Shown here in pieces: positions 41,101 to 54,300 of a DNA stretch of 64,000 nt (within the stretch, counting starts at the first letter, position 1; every line of letters starts with the position of its first letter). The position numbers and the translations under genes are program-made. The notes below the pieces were generated by a model, which saw only the letters and a list, made by a program, of their open reading frames with translations, did no database searches and was not told the DNA's origin. The stretch spans positions 1,798,001 to 1,862,000 of the forward strand of contig OZ025264.1 of the NCBI GenBank assembly GCA_964019135.1, given 5' to 3'. The DNA comes from Arenicola marina (Eukaryota; Annelida; Polychaeta; Arenicolidae).

Positions 41101-44100
41101 TCCGGACATTCGAAAGGTAACGCCGTGATGACGTTACCTTCAAAGAGGAAGGTGTCGACTTCCTGACGTATTTCCAAATCTGTCAGCCCTCTGCCATCCT
41201 CATCACGCGCCAGCAACAAGATATCCAGGAAATCTTTGCAGGCTTGGTCCGTTTGTTTACTTGTATTGTCTTCCTAGAGTTACATATAGACGTAAATATT
41301 CAACATTTCTTCATGGGTTATTTCTTCACGTATATGATGACCCAAATTAATCGAACTGTTACGTTTCCTATTCCTATTAAAACTACGAATACATGTTTTT
41401 GCTTCCAGCCTGACCCTAGCGACGTCTTGTGTTTTCTTCTGCTGGACAGTATCATATTAACAGCCGCTCGATTGATAGCACAGTATTTTTCCGCGATGAC
41501 GCGGCCGCGAGTAGCTACACAGTATGACATGAATGTCTAGATATTTATATGTTATCCCGACAGCAGACATTTATGTGTAGGGCCAGTCAATGTTGTACAA
41601 TGTTCACTTTATTATTTAAGGTACATGTATGCCGTGTCATTCCCAGTGAGGTAATATCAAAATACAAATTGTGCAATTCTTGTGTCATGTATGTCTCTAT
41701 AATTAGTATGTAGCTACGACGTGTAATACACTCAATAAATGATTGCCATTGTATCCACCATATGTACTTACCAGGGCCTGTCTCCGTCGCTTAATGATAT
41801 CTTCGGCCACGTTGTGAATATAATTACAGTCCTTGGTGAACTGACGGCCCTTCGGTGTTACATAGTAGAGCGCATCCCATTGACCAATGAAGGAGCTTCG
41901 AATAAAAAAAAGACACATGTATTATGATAGATTACTATAGCATATATGATTATGAAAGAAGATGATAGATGTACAATCGCGTTTCTGTCGCGTTATAAAT
42001 TATTTTGATGCATTTGTGGTTATAATAACATTTCGTGCGTTAAAATGTCAATATTACCGTAAGCAGGAATTAAATCGCGGGGTATATAGCATCGGGCACA
42101 TGTAGCAGAGAAGCACAGCAACCTTGTTTGATGATTGTTTTGCAATTTCAAGAGAGTAAGATTGTGCAATGTTTCAAGTGGTAAAACACCGCACCGAAAA
42201 CGGTCATTAAGCAAAGCCATAGATATGTGTGTTGTATACCACATTAAGTTATAACTTAGTCGTAAATATTACATACATGTAGCCCGTAACGAACTAAATA
42301 ATCTTTTTTCGGGATAGTTTTTTCGAGGTAGGTATTAAGATATGTACCGGCTGCTGATAACCTTGTTAAATAAATAAATTTTACACATAAAGAGAATAAT
42401 AGTGAACATTACATAAATGATATATCAGACTTAAATTAGCATGGAGTTAACGTTTAATACTTTAAAAACACGAAAGTAATCTTACAAGCCTCTATCAACA
42501 GCAAGGCTTGCCGCAGAAACAACCGCGTTGACATACGGGTTGTCTTCCCTGTAGTCAAATAACACAAATTGTATCACCTTCATGACCGGCAGTATGACAT
42601 TAAAAATAGTTTATAAAAGAAAGTCACCTTTGATGTTAATGCATGTTCAATGTTTGTTGATAATTTTTGATTAAATTTGTAATCATCACATGAACATTGA
42701 TATTAACATGACACACTACATTAAACGAACAATTAAATTTGTCGATAAAGCGTTCATAAATAATTAGGCGTGTTCATACACTTCTGCCGATCATGACGTC
42801 TTTTGCAGTCAATGACATTGAAGTTGTTTAATAATGTAGTGGTAACCAGCCCGCCACCTACCCTTGCCGCTGTACATCGTCCTCGCTGGAGAATGCGCAT
42901 CGGAGGATGACTTGGAAAGTGCAGAGACTGACAGGTTGGAAGACTTCCACACTCTCACCCGTGGAACTCGCCGCACGGAGCTTGCTCTGGGAATATAATA
43001 ACAGCGTTAGGTAATTGGATTCGCCCGACTTCGTCTGCAGCAGCCCGCGATTTTCAATATCGGCCCTAGTCTGCTCGAGTCTTTACTATTATATAGCTAT
43101 GAGTTGACCCCTGATATTCCTCTTTATCTGAAATATGTGCTGGGTGTTAACATGCCTCCTTACTATACTGGTTTATACTGGCACACACGTTTTGAAGTAA
43201 AAGATTGCGCGACTGGCTTATGGGCTAAAAATCGCCCATGTGAAAGTTTTTTCAGGGTTTGTAGGCCAATCTGTGGCTTTGTTTACACCATATATCATGT
43301 GTGAATTGTGGCCTTGAATTGTCCTGCATCTCTTGCATATATTTGCTAAACTATCCTTCCATCCTGGACTTGTTTATCATTGTTTGATGCTATAAGCTAA
43401 TATCTGGGTCAGACCGGATGTGTAAGAATCCCATTGTTTTTATCGTCCTCTCTTTCACTGTGTTCCTTGCTTCCAGCTACATAAGTGCAAGAAACGCAGG
43501 CTCACGGACATAGACATAAAGCTTCATTGTTCTACGAAATATACTTAAGGTCATGATTGTCTTTGGAATGGACTGAATACGTCACACAGAAATATCCTAA
43601 AAGGTAGGAGTCCTCAATAGCATTGTTTAAAGAGTCAATTTACCGGTGGCGTATTAAAAATTACAAATAGAACAATCACGAAAATGGACGTTCACTCACG
43701 ACCAGTATGTCGGCTGCCGCATTGTTCACATCCATGTAGGGCTTCAGAACTTCGAAATGGAAAGCCGGAGTCAACAACTTCCGGTTCCGAAACCACGTGG
43801 GTCTGGAGCTTAGCAACAAGCCCATCCCTGCAATCAGAACCAAAACTAAGTATAAAGCTAATATGGATAGGTGCTATCTAAACTGCGAGCGTATATTTAT
43901 TAATTCAACAGTGGGACTAAATATAGATCAATATTCAAAATAAATCTCACTTCGGCTTGCCATAGTGCATATCTTTGGCGGAACGACGTATACCATGCAC
44001 GTGCTTGTGGCATATCGTTCAGTTGCTTAGGAACTCCCGCTGTGACGTCATTTTTATAACATTTTGACATTTCATCACAACTACTCAGTATTATAGCCGC

Positions 44101-45647
44101 GAATTCGAAAACGTTAAATTCTTCTGATTGATAAATTATAGAGCATATCGATCGAAAACAAAAGGTAATTTTTGCTTGAAATCAGCAAATTTCGTTGATA
44201 TATACACATATACATTACAGTAATCAATCTTGGACGAAAAAATAAACACGCATGCGTACATAACATGCGATCTCTTCCGGTTTCCCAAGTGGAGGTTGAC
44301 TTCCGGTGGATTTCTCCAGCTCATAACAGTATGGGATTCAGATATAGATTGTATCTCGTGTTTTACGTGTGTGTTATCTAAAAAGCTCGCCACGCTCGCT
44401 ATTAACCGCAACTGACAATTGCTGTTAAAGCCCATATCGTAAGCCCCATAAGAGGACCAATTACACAACGGCTTGTTTACGGTTAATTTACGAATTTCGG
44501 ACGGGTCGTGCCTAGCCATGGTTGGAGATAGCCGTATCCGCCGTTGACAAATGTCTTTATCTCTGTGTGTTTGATGACCTCCTTGATGCTGTCCGGGTGG
44601 CAGACGACAACAGTGGGTCTGTCTGGACCGACCCAGAACCTGTATGCCTTGCCGTACGGGACGAGGTCTTCCAGGAAGAACTTGAGTGTCACTGCGATAT
44701 CCCTGCTGGGAACCTGGCGGGGAACGGGAAGTCGAAGGCGAAAAGGACTAATGCGCATATTTATTATTGTATCGCTTAGTCATCCAGAGATATAGTCATT
44801 ATCAAAAGCGATTTCAGACTATAAATCATGCAAAAGATATAGTTTAAAGTTATTATATATAGGATTTGCGAGTGCCGAGACCATCTATCATAATCATGTC
44901 ATTAGGTTTGGTAATGACCCACGTCTTCTCGGCTGGCATCCGAAGCATACCGGCCCAAGCAGCAATGCCGATACGAGGCATTAAGAGACAGTAATATCTC
45001 ATGATATTATGCAGACTAAATGACATTTTCAAAGATTTTTTAGCCATTATTATGAAGAAACTAATTATTATTTAGCTCCGCTGCTTAATGTATTGAATAT
45101 AGTTCTCAATTTCTTTCGCCTATAAAACGCTTGTAATTAGCAGCAGTCTTAACCTACCTTGCCAACTGTTTATATTTACCGGTATATATATATATTGATG
45201 TATTTAGGTGGCTCCCATGATAGCAACCTACCTGTGTCTTAATGGGTCTGGAGTCTCCTGGCAAACTCGTATATTTATGTTCTACATGATATGTATTACA
45301 TTTCTTGGTCAAATAAACGAATTCTGACTCTGACTCTGAGGCAGCAGTACCTGGTGTAGAGTGCCGTACAGCCAATGTCTGGGCGGACCCGGTAAGCGTG
45401 CTCGACTGACCCCCAAGGGCTATCGGCCGATAGCAACAACCCACGAGGCAGCGGACAGTACCTGGTGTAGATTGCCGTACAGCCAGTGTCTGGGCGGACC
45501 CGGTAAGCGGTCGATGGATTTGCCGACTCGCCTCACGAACGACACGTATCTGTAGAACCTGAGTCCGTAGTAGAACACCGGGAGGAGCAGGAGCGAGAAG
45601 GTCAAGGTCGTCACGTCCAGCATTCTCAGCAGCGACGACAGCGCCAT
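38166..45647 (-). CDS. Cytochrome P450, CYP4-like, gene C
   Basis: Twelve exons on the minus strand: 45462-45647, 44512-44713, 43700-43827, 42862-42986, 42486-42548, 41772-41895, 41138-41273, 40830-40959, 40324-40522, 38789-38871, 38511-38576, 38166-38277. They total 1554 nt, 517 aa; exon 1 is three codons longer than in A and B. It has the anchor, [22 protein letters not shown] with the heme-linking Glu, KESIR, and FSAGPRNCIGQ. Intron 2 uses a GC donor (TAG|GCACGA), as in B. Intron 9 has a SINE within 5 bp of the donor. The 3' part of exon 1 is partly duplicated downstream. A P450 of the ER membrane; substrate unknown. All frames are open, so it looks functional. Confidence 0.93.
40069..40307 (+). 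mobile_element. tRNA-derived SINE, copy 2, at the exon 9 donor of gene C
   Basis: The head has GGTAGCTCACTGGGTTAGAG (A box) and ATCGAGCCCCGC (B box), with the same body as the copies at 46-273 and 45690-45941, and an ACC-rich tail. A 12-bp target duplication CACGATGCAAGC is at 40057-40068 and 40308-40319. It is antisense to gene C. The right duplication ends four bases from exon 9, leaving GTGAGC as donor. Confidence 0.92.
40588..40653 (+). repeat. G-rich tracts in intron 8 of gene C
   Basis: Two poly-G runs (about 12 and 18 G) and shorter G runs within 65 bp, able in principle to form a G-quadruplex on the + strand, or C-runs in the transcript. Confidence 0.7.
45345..45398 (-). pseudogene. 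Partial duplicate of gene C exon 1
   Basis: Inside intron 1 of gene C. It repeats the last ~48 bp of exon 1 ([15 protein letters not shown], Asn changed to Thr) with its own GTACTG donor. The 57-bp stretch between it and exon 1 is the normal start of intron 1 as seen in gene A. Confidence 0.9.
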
Positions 45648-45689
45648 CTAAAAATCAAAATCAGTGTCATTTATTTGATCAAGTGTAGT

Positions 45690-45941
45690 TGGTTTTTTGT
45701 ATATTCAGGACGCTTTAATCAGTTTTGGTCATATCGCGTCAATGGGAGGAGGAAGGGACAGTGGAGCCGTGTCCCCGGGGTAACTCTTTACGAAGAAAGA
45801 CATGGGATCTTTATCCTGCCACCACACTGACATGGCTACAGCAGGGCTCTAACCACCGATCCACCTGCCTTTAGGCTCTCAGGTGGACATAACATTCAAG
45901 GTGAGTGCTCCAACCCACTTACCAGTTACCGGGCCGGCCCC
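45690..45941 (-). mobile_element. tRNA-derived SINE, copy 3
   Basis: Same family as 46-273 and 40069-40307, with an internal insertion after the B-box region. The target duplication is TCAAGTGTAGT (45679-45689) and TCAAGTATAGT (45942-45952). It lies 43 bp upstream of the gene C start, in the likely promoter or 5' UTR zone. Confidence 0.88.
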
Positions 45942-46382
45942 TCAAGTATAGTAAAACCATGTGTAACAGATAATACATTCAGAATAGCACATGACTTGAT
46001 CAGGAGACCCTTATTAAGTCCTATGCGGTCGTTATCATGGGGGCCACCTCAGTAAGGATAAAAACGATGGGCAGACTTCTGATGGGAATTATATTTATGG
46101 TCGGAGCAAATACAACAAATAGTGAAACACAAAAAGAGGACAGAAAAAAAGAAGGTATGATCAATAAAATAAACAGGGAAAAAATGGCTCTTATACACCT
46201 AGCACGATTTCACGCGTGGTGGGGTGGGGGAAACAGGGGAGTGGGATATGTACGGGGCAGGGGCGGGGGGGGGGGGGTAATGGACACGGCAGGGACAAGT
46301 TTAGACTAAACCCAGTGAAGCTCCCTCGTGCCCCCTAAGGCTTTCCAGTATCAAGTCAGTGTATTCGTAATATGGGGACTGC

Positions 46383-47211
46383 TTAAAGCAATATACTTAC
46401 ATGCGCCATCTTAGATTTTTACATTTTAGAATAAAGACTAAGTATCTCAAAATTATGATGCAAATATTATTTATCTCTTTGAGTCTGTAAAACAACAATT
46501 TCAACTTAAACTACGCGGTTTATTTATATCGTGCGCGGACGTCCTAGCGAGCAGCGGTCGACATCACTCTCTGCCTTCGACTCACTTCGCTAGGGCTCCA
46601 TGATATCTCTGTTGTCGCCTAGGTCCTAAATGCATTCTCACACTCACTCGCCAGGGCGGCGTTGCGCAAATTGATAGGAAAAATGCGTCGCGCATTTCCA
46701 CAATTAGTGCTGGGACCCAGCCTAAGCCTGAAATCAGGTGATGAAAAGAGTTCTGTCACAATTATAACTTTTTTCGAAAGGGTAAATGATGGTTTTTGCT
46801 GTTTTAAATACACAAAGCTCGTTATTTTTATGTTTGATTCTTGAAAACTATAATATTGCAAGAAATTACAGCTGATTTGACCGTTTTTCAAGAATCTTGA
46901 AATTTGCCCCCGGCCGACAGCACCGGTAAAAGTGGAGCTTGCGTAGCGCCACCGTTCGGGGAGCTTGGGTCGACATCACACAGAATACTAAACGGGCCTC
47001 GATTAAACGCGGAATATCTGCAAAATTATGCGAAATACTGCGAAAAACTTCGGTGTTTCCGCCGCGAAGAAGTTTTCCGAAGTTTTCCACGTTTTATTGA
47101 CGACATTACTGAACAGCGAACAGGCGCGCGGGGATATAAACCCGGCCACCAACTTCTGAGAACCGGAGAAGAGGTTAGTAATGGACAAAATTACTTAATA
47201 TACGGCTTTAA
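46383..47211. mobile_element. piggyBac-like non-autonomous element with nested insertion
   Basis: Bounded by TTAA at both ends (46383-46386 and 47208-47211). The left end is TTAAAGCAATATACTTACATG. The right end, on the minus strand, is TTAAAGCCGTATATTAAG. The sequence matches the 381-bp element at 59474-59854 in reverse orientation, except for a 401-bp insertion at 46568-46968. No transposase. Confidence 0.85.
46568..46968. mobile_element. Insertion nested in the TTAA element
   Basis: Flanked by gtcgacatcac at 46557-46567 and 46969-46979, an 11-bp duplication absent as a pair from the other copy at 59474-59854. Its first ~95 bp (tctctgccttcgactcactt onward) also occur at 14920-15075. No clear inverted ends and no coding content. 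Confidence 0.8.
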
Positions 47212-47214
47212 TGG

Positions 47215-49080
47215 TCACCGGGGCGTGACCAGTGCACTCGTTTTGTTGTTGTTTTAGGCGCAGTATATTTTCGAACAAGTTTCTCCCTAACCCTCCAAAT
47301 TTTTTGAGTAGTTCTTCATCAATAGTAATAGCCATGACTTATGGCTGGGTGTATATGTTAGGTGAAGAAGTAAACGTATAAGGATCAGTCATCGAATCAA
47401 ACAAATTAATAGCTTCCTGATTTGCGTCGAATATGCAATGAACCGCAATGGGCGATGAGGTGAGGTGAAATAAATTACAGATATAAAGCAAAATGGTTAT
47501 GCACGAGGGATCCGCAATGGCGAGCTGAAGTATCTCGTGGCATGTGCCTACACAGAAAGCTCCGCAGTAAATGTAGAGATCCGTTTGTACGGCGCCCCGA
47601 TTGGGACATTCATAATAATGTTTTATCTCGTGCGCACGAAATAGTAGCTCATGCGTTTAAGAGTGAATCATATTAACAGGTTGCAATAATGCAAACATGA
47701 GCCAGAAAGAAAAAAAAATGGGTGCATGCCGGGGGTGGGGGCGCGGGGCAGGAAGATCATGGGAGGGTGTCGGTGGATGGGTGTGGATGGGTGTGGGAGG
47801 GGGGGTGGGGGGGCGTTGGTGATACTCATTTCCACTCATGCTCATCGCTGTACGCATTGGTGTATTTATATACAGACACTGCAAGTAGCGACTACTGGCC
47901 GTCTGGCAGCGATAATTTGCCAAAAATGCCAACCGGCGAATGGAAAGACCGTCACAAACTTGTGCGTAGCAGGAAAATGGCCATATTCCCGGTTTGCTGA
48001 TGTTCTTCAGTGCGGAAATAATGATCGTTCTGGCATCTACTTTGTCTAAATATATTAAAAATATAATTGAAAGATATATATTGTAAAGAATACATAACTT
48101 GGTACACGATATGTGCCGATTATAACTTGTTATGAAACGATGATATGGACTGTCGCTGTCACTGTCTTGTCAATGCAAATCTGAGTGCACTGTAGTGGCT
48201 CGAGCCTTGTTGCGTAGCAACCAGGAATGTCGAACGGGAAGCCTAACAGATAACATTTTCCTGTGAGTAACAGTGCCATAGAACCAATCTATCCCTGGAA
48301 AAGAAACGTTGAAGCCGGGCACCTGAACCCGAACTCCACAAGCATGCATGGCAAGCCCGTGCGATAATCTGTTTTCTAACCCCTAATACGCAGTGTCTAT
48401 TTTTGACGATAGATGTCGCCTGGGGTATCTGGAACCGTCTATTGTATCAACTCTCTGCCGCTGCAAGACGCTCCTCCGCGCCAGAGAGAGCCATGGTTTC
48501 AACACATCTCATGTATGACTCGTGCCTATATTATACTGCAGTTTTCCATTTCGTGGGCTCGGGCTCGTTGCGGCAGGCAACTTTTCTGATATATTTCAGA
48601 TCTGTTAAATGGTAACGACCTTTGCACGACAGAGAGAAGCAAAGGAAGCCAGATGTGAAGTACAATAGAGACACTTTGGCGCAGGCGACATATGGACAGT
48701 GTATTTTACTGATATTGTGATATCATGCATAGACGTTAAAAACGCATTAAGCAGTGTATGTGCACATTTGAGCATACTCGTGTAAACTAGTTTATCTGCC
48801 CCTGTTCAGCATACCGATATCTATATTAAAGTGGCTACGTACCCCGCATTCACCATACAAAGCAAGAGGCCAAGAAGTCTACATACCCCACGTTCAACAT
48901 ATAATGGTCAAAGTGCCCATCTGATTTATGTTAAGTATATCAATTAATATAGTCCATGTGCCCCATGCTCCACATACCAAGAGGGCCAAGGGTCAATCTG
49001 CCCCGCGTTCAACGTATCCAGAAGTCAAAGAGTGTTTCGGCCCCTAGTTCACTGCCCCCCCCCCCCCCACACACACATCG
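47215..49080. other. Intergenic, no recognised gene
   Basis: G-rich around 47725-47815. 48835-49045 holds degenerate tandem units built on CCCC-CGTTCAACATA and AAGAGGCCAAG. A poly-C run at about 49057-49068. Nothing coding recognised. Confidence 0.5.
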
Positions 49081-49089
49081 TTCCAGGGC

Positions 49090-49980
49090 CCGGGGATTGG
49101 ACAAAGGTACGACAATTGGTCATTCCTCTTCGGCCTTCTGCACTGTATATCGATAGTAATCTAACATGGAAGGAACAGATAGCATATATAAAAGGAAAAA
49201 TCGCACGAGACTTAGGCGTAATTACTAAAGCTCAAAAGTATTTTAAAACTGAAACCCTCCGCACTCTCTACTTTTCATTTATCTATCCATACATTCTTTA
49301 TGCTCATGAACTATGAGGAACTGCTTGCCAATCTTATCTTTGGCCACTTGTTGAGTTGCAAAAAAGAGCTGTCAGAATTATTACTGGTGTAGAAAGAAAT
49401 GCTCTTACAGATCCGCTGTTTAGAAAGCTGAATATTGTACCTTTGTTCAATATGGCTGAATATTGCAATGTTTACATTTATGTTCAAACTCAATACAGGT
49501 CATCTACCAAAGGTGGTTGCCTCTTTATTTATTAATAGTTATCAAATACACGGTTATGGTACCCGAGGATCCAAATTATACCACACACCTAAGGCCAGAT
49601 CGAATTATCTACGGAAGACCGTGAAGTATAGAGGTAGTATAGTGTACAACGAATGGTGCAATAGAATAAACTTCAACGCCGATTCAATAGAAGTGTATAA
49701 ACGAGACCTCAGATCAAAGATATCACCAAAATCCATGAAGTGCAACTGACTTACCATGCAATAAGCCTTTTCTGTTGTATTTTTTTTTCTATGATTTGTA
49801 TCTAGTCTAGCTGATATGTGAATGATATGTAACATTGTGTATGAGCTCTGCAGCTAATAAGCAATGCTTCTGCTTCTGTTAATTTGTTGAATGTTACTTC
49901 CTTTTGATGTTGTATAAGCTTGTCGAACAACTGTAACTGATTTAATAGAACAATAAACCGATTCAATTCAATTCAATTCA
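49090..49980 (+). mobile_element. 3' fragment of a CR1/L2-type LINE, broken
   Basis: Codes for the C-terminal part of a non-LTR reverse transcriptase: DSNLTWKEQIAYIKGKIAR, LRTLYFSFIYPYILYAHEL, then a TGA at 49314 where TGG (Trp) is usual, then LVELQKRAVRIITG and DPLFRKLNI. A frameshift near 49470 leads to YGTRGSKLYHTP and a stop at 49749. AATAAA lies near the end, and the element closes with tandem ATTCA units, as many L2/CR1 relatives do. It is 5' truncated and dead. Confidence 0.88.
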
Positions 49981-49984
49981 ATAC

Positions 49985-51330
49985 CAACCCCTAGTCATCA
50001 GTACGGAAGCCGTGTTGATCATGCCGCTAACTTTAGCCCCCCCCCCCCCCCCACCACCTCCAACCACACACCAAACGCAGACAGCTTGTTACGTCATCCG
50101 CCTGAGACGTTACGTGCCTCGCTTGGTCTCCTTGCATGACCACTAAACTTGCATCTAAATTCACGAATCATGTATACTCACAATGGTAGGCTGCAGGTGT
50201 CTATTATGATGCCAGTTAACGACCTATCATCGACGGTGTGACGACCACCAAGCCGAACATATATGACCCAGTGGGTCAGCTTCGTGTTGACTATGACCCC
50301 AACCACTGTATGAGGTATACAATCTAGCGTCAGGTGCAGGCCTACTGTTTATGTCAATAATGGCAAGTATGGAAAGCCATCCACGCACCGATCACAAGAA
50401 ATGCGAATGCAGGCCTTTCACAAGCTCCCCGTACTGGGGCGCCCAACAAACACAACTGATACTCCGATGTTACTGACTACGTTGGAATGTCAATTTGAAT
50501 AATTACTTCGTTTTCAATCAACATATGCGTGTATGCATCCGGACATTGCATGTACAGGGTCGTGTACAAAGTTATATCATTGAGCAGCTCATAAATATTC
50601 AGTGAAATTATAACAAAAATAATCGCGGATAATTTATTTTATTGAGACTACCGTAGAACTTGAATCCGATCTGAAAGCCGATATTTATTTCACGTCTTAT
50701 ATGTTAAATCTATATAATTCACATAATTAATCAATTTTACACTTTTTTTTCTACTTAAGTGAAATTAATCAAATGAATTACTACTAAAATACAATTGGCC
50801 GGGATCCATTTCACGTTGATACGACTTAGCCCCAGTTCTGTGGGCGTACGACGTGCAAAAAACGTGGACCGACATCTCAGTCATGGAGGGGGTTGGGGGG
50901 GGGGGGGGGGGGGGAGGCAACGGGTATTTCTGTTCTCGGGAATGAGTTTCCCATTTCACTGTAAACTAGGAGTAAAGAAAATTATTTTCCGTGAACTTGA
51001 AATGGGGTATTGGCTGACCGTTGTGATCAAGGATTTTCTTTAATCGCGGATTGGGAATTTTAATATTAAATAATCGTAAATCGGGAAATCGCCAATTTGT
51101 TATCATGCTTCCGCCCGAATGCGGGGAGTTCCCCTTTTCAGCGTAATCGGGAATACTGACATTTATTCTTCGCGATCTGGGAACAGGACCTCCTCCTACC
51201 TCTCCTGCCCCCCCCCCCCCTCCCCCGCACTGGAGGCACTTTTTGCCTTGCGTGTGTTTCCGATTTGTCACGTGAGGTTCATAGAAAAATGGACGATTCA
51301 CCCTCCTGAAAGTCACCACTCCATCTTCGG
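49985..51330. other. Intergenic, no recognised gene
   Basis: Poly-C at about 50039-50052 and poly-G at about 50887-50915. 50885-50990 matches 28565-28660. A fragment agccccagttctgtggg at 50831-50847 matches the end of the foldback element at 18086. Poly-C at about 51209-51222. Confidence 0.5.
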
Positions 51331-51332
51331 GG

Positions 51333-54300
51333 ATCTAACGAGAGAGGACGCTTCAACCGATCAGAATAGGCCGACCGTGTACCCTATAGTAAGGACTGGT
51401 ATGCAAATACCTAGTATAAATATAAGATCAAGGAATATATTGACGCTTAGTCCATTAATTCGCTTTTGCAAAAAGATAATCCGGTATAAATATCTGATTA
51501 AGTTGCGATCATATATATATATTGACGTATTAACTGCAAATTTGGTGCATATGCATAAAGATAAACGAAAAACATAATGATATCCCGGGTTACTTAAAAT
51601 GTGGACGTTCTTTTATTGTCCAACACACTATCAATATGTTTAATTTTCCTTCCTTGACGTGTCTTGAAATCCAGCAATCCATATGATAACTCGCTTAAAC
51701 TAGGCCGTAATAACAGTAACCTTAATTCATATTTTACGTATTGGCTGGCATACGTACTTACCGACGCCTGCTGCAAGAAGCCGGGACCACATGTTGTTCT
51801 TGACTTCTTGCCCCCTTCCTAGGAGAAAATCAAGGAAGTATATTATCTTTATTAAATGTCAAATCAATGTCATTACGTATCCGTCTAGCATACGTAATAT
51901 TTTACCATTACGATTAATATATCATTCCCGTGCGAAAATATTGGCGGCACTGAGAGTAAATGCATTAGTTGCCTGGCGGAAATATATCCGTTTGTTCTAC
52001 TAATCCCGCAAACGACAAATTTGAATACTGTTATAACAAAAAATATATCAATTGATCGAGGTCATAAGGCAATAAAACAAATAAAAGTTCATAATTTATG
52101 ACCACAGATTTTGTCACCAGATTTTTAGCCAAGAAACCTGAGAGCCGTATGGGAAGCCTAATTTCGAGTACAAAAGACCTTCAGCGGCAGAAACCTCTTT
52201 TTCTTTTTAGGTAGGACACAAAATGTTTGCCATTGACCTACTATTGTTGTTATCAGGGCGGAGATTGAGGTTCGAGAAGCACTTTTAATTAACATGACCT
52301 ATCCATAGCCTCAAACACAGAATCAAGCATATCGCTCGCCTTTTGACAACAAGAATCAAACATCTCGGCGGCGCATTAAATGGGACGATCTCCAGCTATA
52401 GTCCTTCTGTCTCACGCCAAATTTAACAATCAGAGTTATCCTTCAATGTGCGACGCGACGCGACAATATGGAAATGAATCTAATCGAAGTTTGGCACTAA
52501 GTACACCACTGCTTGGCATTATCTTGGAGGCCATGTTCTTTTTTATGTTTTTGAGTCCGATCAAAGTCAAAGGGGTGAAGCGCTTTGAACTTTGGACCCA
52601 TGTCATTTGAAATATTCGTTTCGTTTAACTCATTGTTGTGATCGTACGACAGCGGAATGTCTATATTTTCAAATGTTTTTTATATAAAATCAAATTCTGC
52701 ATCGATGATGCAAAAAAAAATTAAGTCGGATGGCTCGCTGATATAACGATATGTGCATGGTGGAATTGAAATGTGAATGCTTTAATGATATGTAAATTCA
52801 ATTCAAATTAAATGTGCAAATAGTTGCACATATGAACAAATCTTGATAGCGAAAGCGACTCAGCAAATGAGCAACAAAGAGCGTGAACCACCAGCAGTCT
52901 CCTGGGAGACTTAGCAATTCATTTAGGACCTACCTTAATTGGAAATATAGGTCAGAGCAGGACCTGACCTAATGCTATGTTCTAGATACAGCCGGTATGT
53001 TCCTCTCGTCTAACTGTCGTTTCTGGCCCCGAATCTACAGAGACGTACTTTCAGAACGTCGGCCCGGGATTTAGCATTAGAAACGCGTCTGGCGGACTGC
53101 TGCCCGTGGATCAAGGGAGTAGATCACCTCAAACTGATACTCGTGGGTCAAGGGAGTGGACCACCTCAGTCAAACTGATATCCGTGGGTCAAGGGGGTGG
53201 ACCACCTCAGTCAGACTGATACCCGTGGGTCAAGGATGTGGACAACCTCAGTCAAACTGATACCCGTGGGTCAAGGGGGTGGACCACCTCAGTCAGACTG
53301 ATACCCGTGGGTCAAGGGAGTGGACCACCTCAGTCAGACTGATACCCGTGGGTCAAGGGAGTGAACCACCTCAGTCAAACTGATATCCGTGGGTCAAGGG
53401 AGTGGACCACCTCAGTCAGACTGATACCCGTGGGTCAAGGGGGAGGACCACCTCAGTCAGACTGATACCCGTGGGCCAAGGGAGTGGACCACCTCAGTCA
53501 AACTGATATCCGTGGGTCAAGGGAGTGGACCACCTCAGTCAGACTGATACCCGTGGGTCAAGGGGGTGGACCACCTCAGTCAAACTGATACTCGTGGGTC
53601 AAGGGAGTGCACCGCCTCAGTCAAACTGATACCCGTGGGTCAAGGGAGTGGACCGCCCCAGTCAGACTGATACCCGTGGGTCAAGGGAGTGGACCACCTC
53701 AGTCAAACTGATACCCGTGGGTAAAGGGAGTGGACCGCCTCAGTCAGACTGATACCCAAGGGTCAAGGGGGTGGGCCACCTCAGTCAGACTCATACCCGT
53801 GGGTCAAGGGAGTGGATCACCTCAAACTGATACCCGTGGGTCAAGGGAGTGGACCACCTCAGTCAGACTGATACCCGTGGGTCAAGGGAGTGGATCACCT
53901 CAGTCAGACTGATACCCGTGGGTCAAGGGAGTGGACCACCTCAGTCAGACTGATACCCGTGGGTCAAGGGAGTGGACCACCTCAGTCAGACTGATACCCG
54001 TGGGTCAAGGGAGTGGATCACCTCAAACTGATATCCGTGGGTCAAGGGAGTGGACCATCTCAGTCAAACTGATACCCGTGGGTCAAGGGAGTGGACCGCC
54101 TCAGTCAAACTGATACCAGTGGGTCAAGGAAGTGGATCACCTCAAACTGATACCCGTGGGCCAAGGGAGTGGACCACATCAGTCAGACTAACACCCGTGG
54201 GTCAAGGGAGTGGATCACCTCAAACTGATACCCGTGGGTCAAGGGAGTGGACCATCTCAGTCAAACTGATACCCGTGGGTCAAGGGAGTGGACCGCCTCA

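Noticed and set aside
47722..48049. Gly-rich open frames of about 100 codons
   Set aside because: Produced by a G-rich simple tract; no conserved features.
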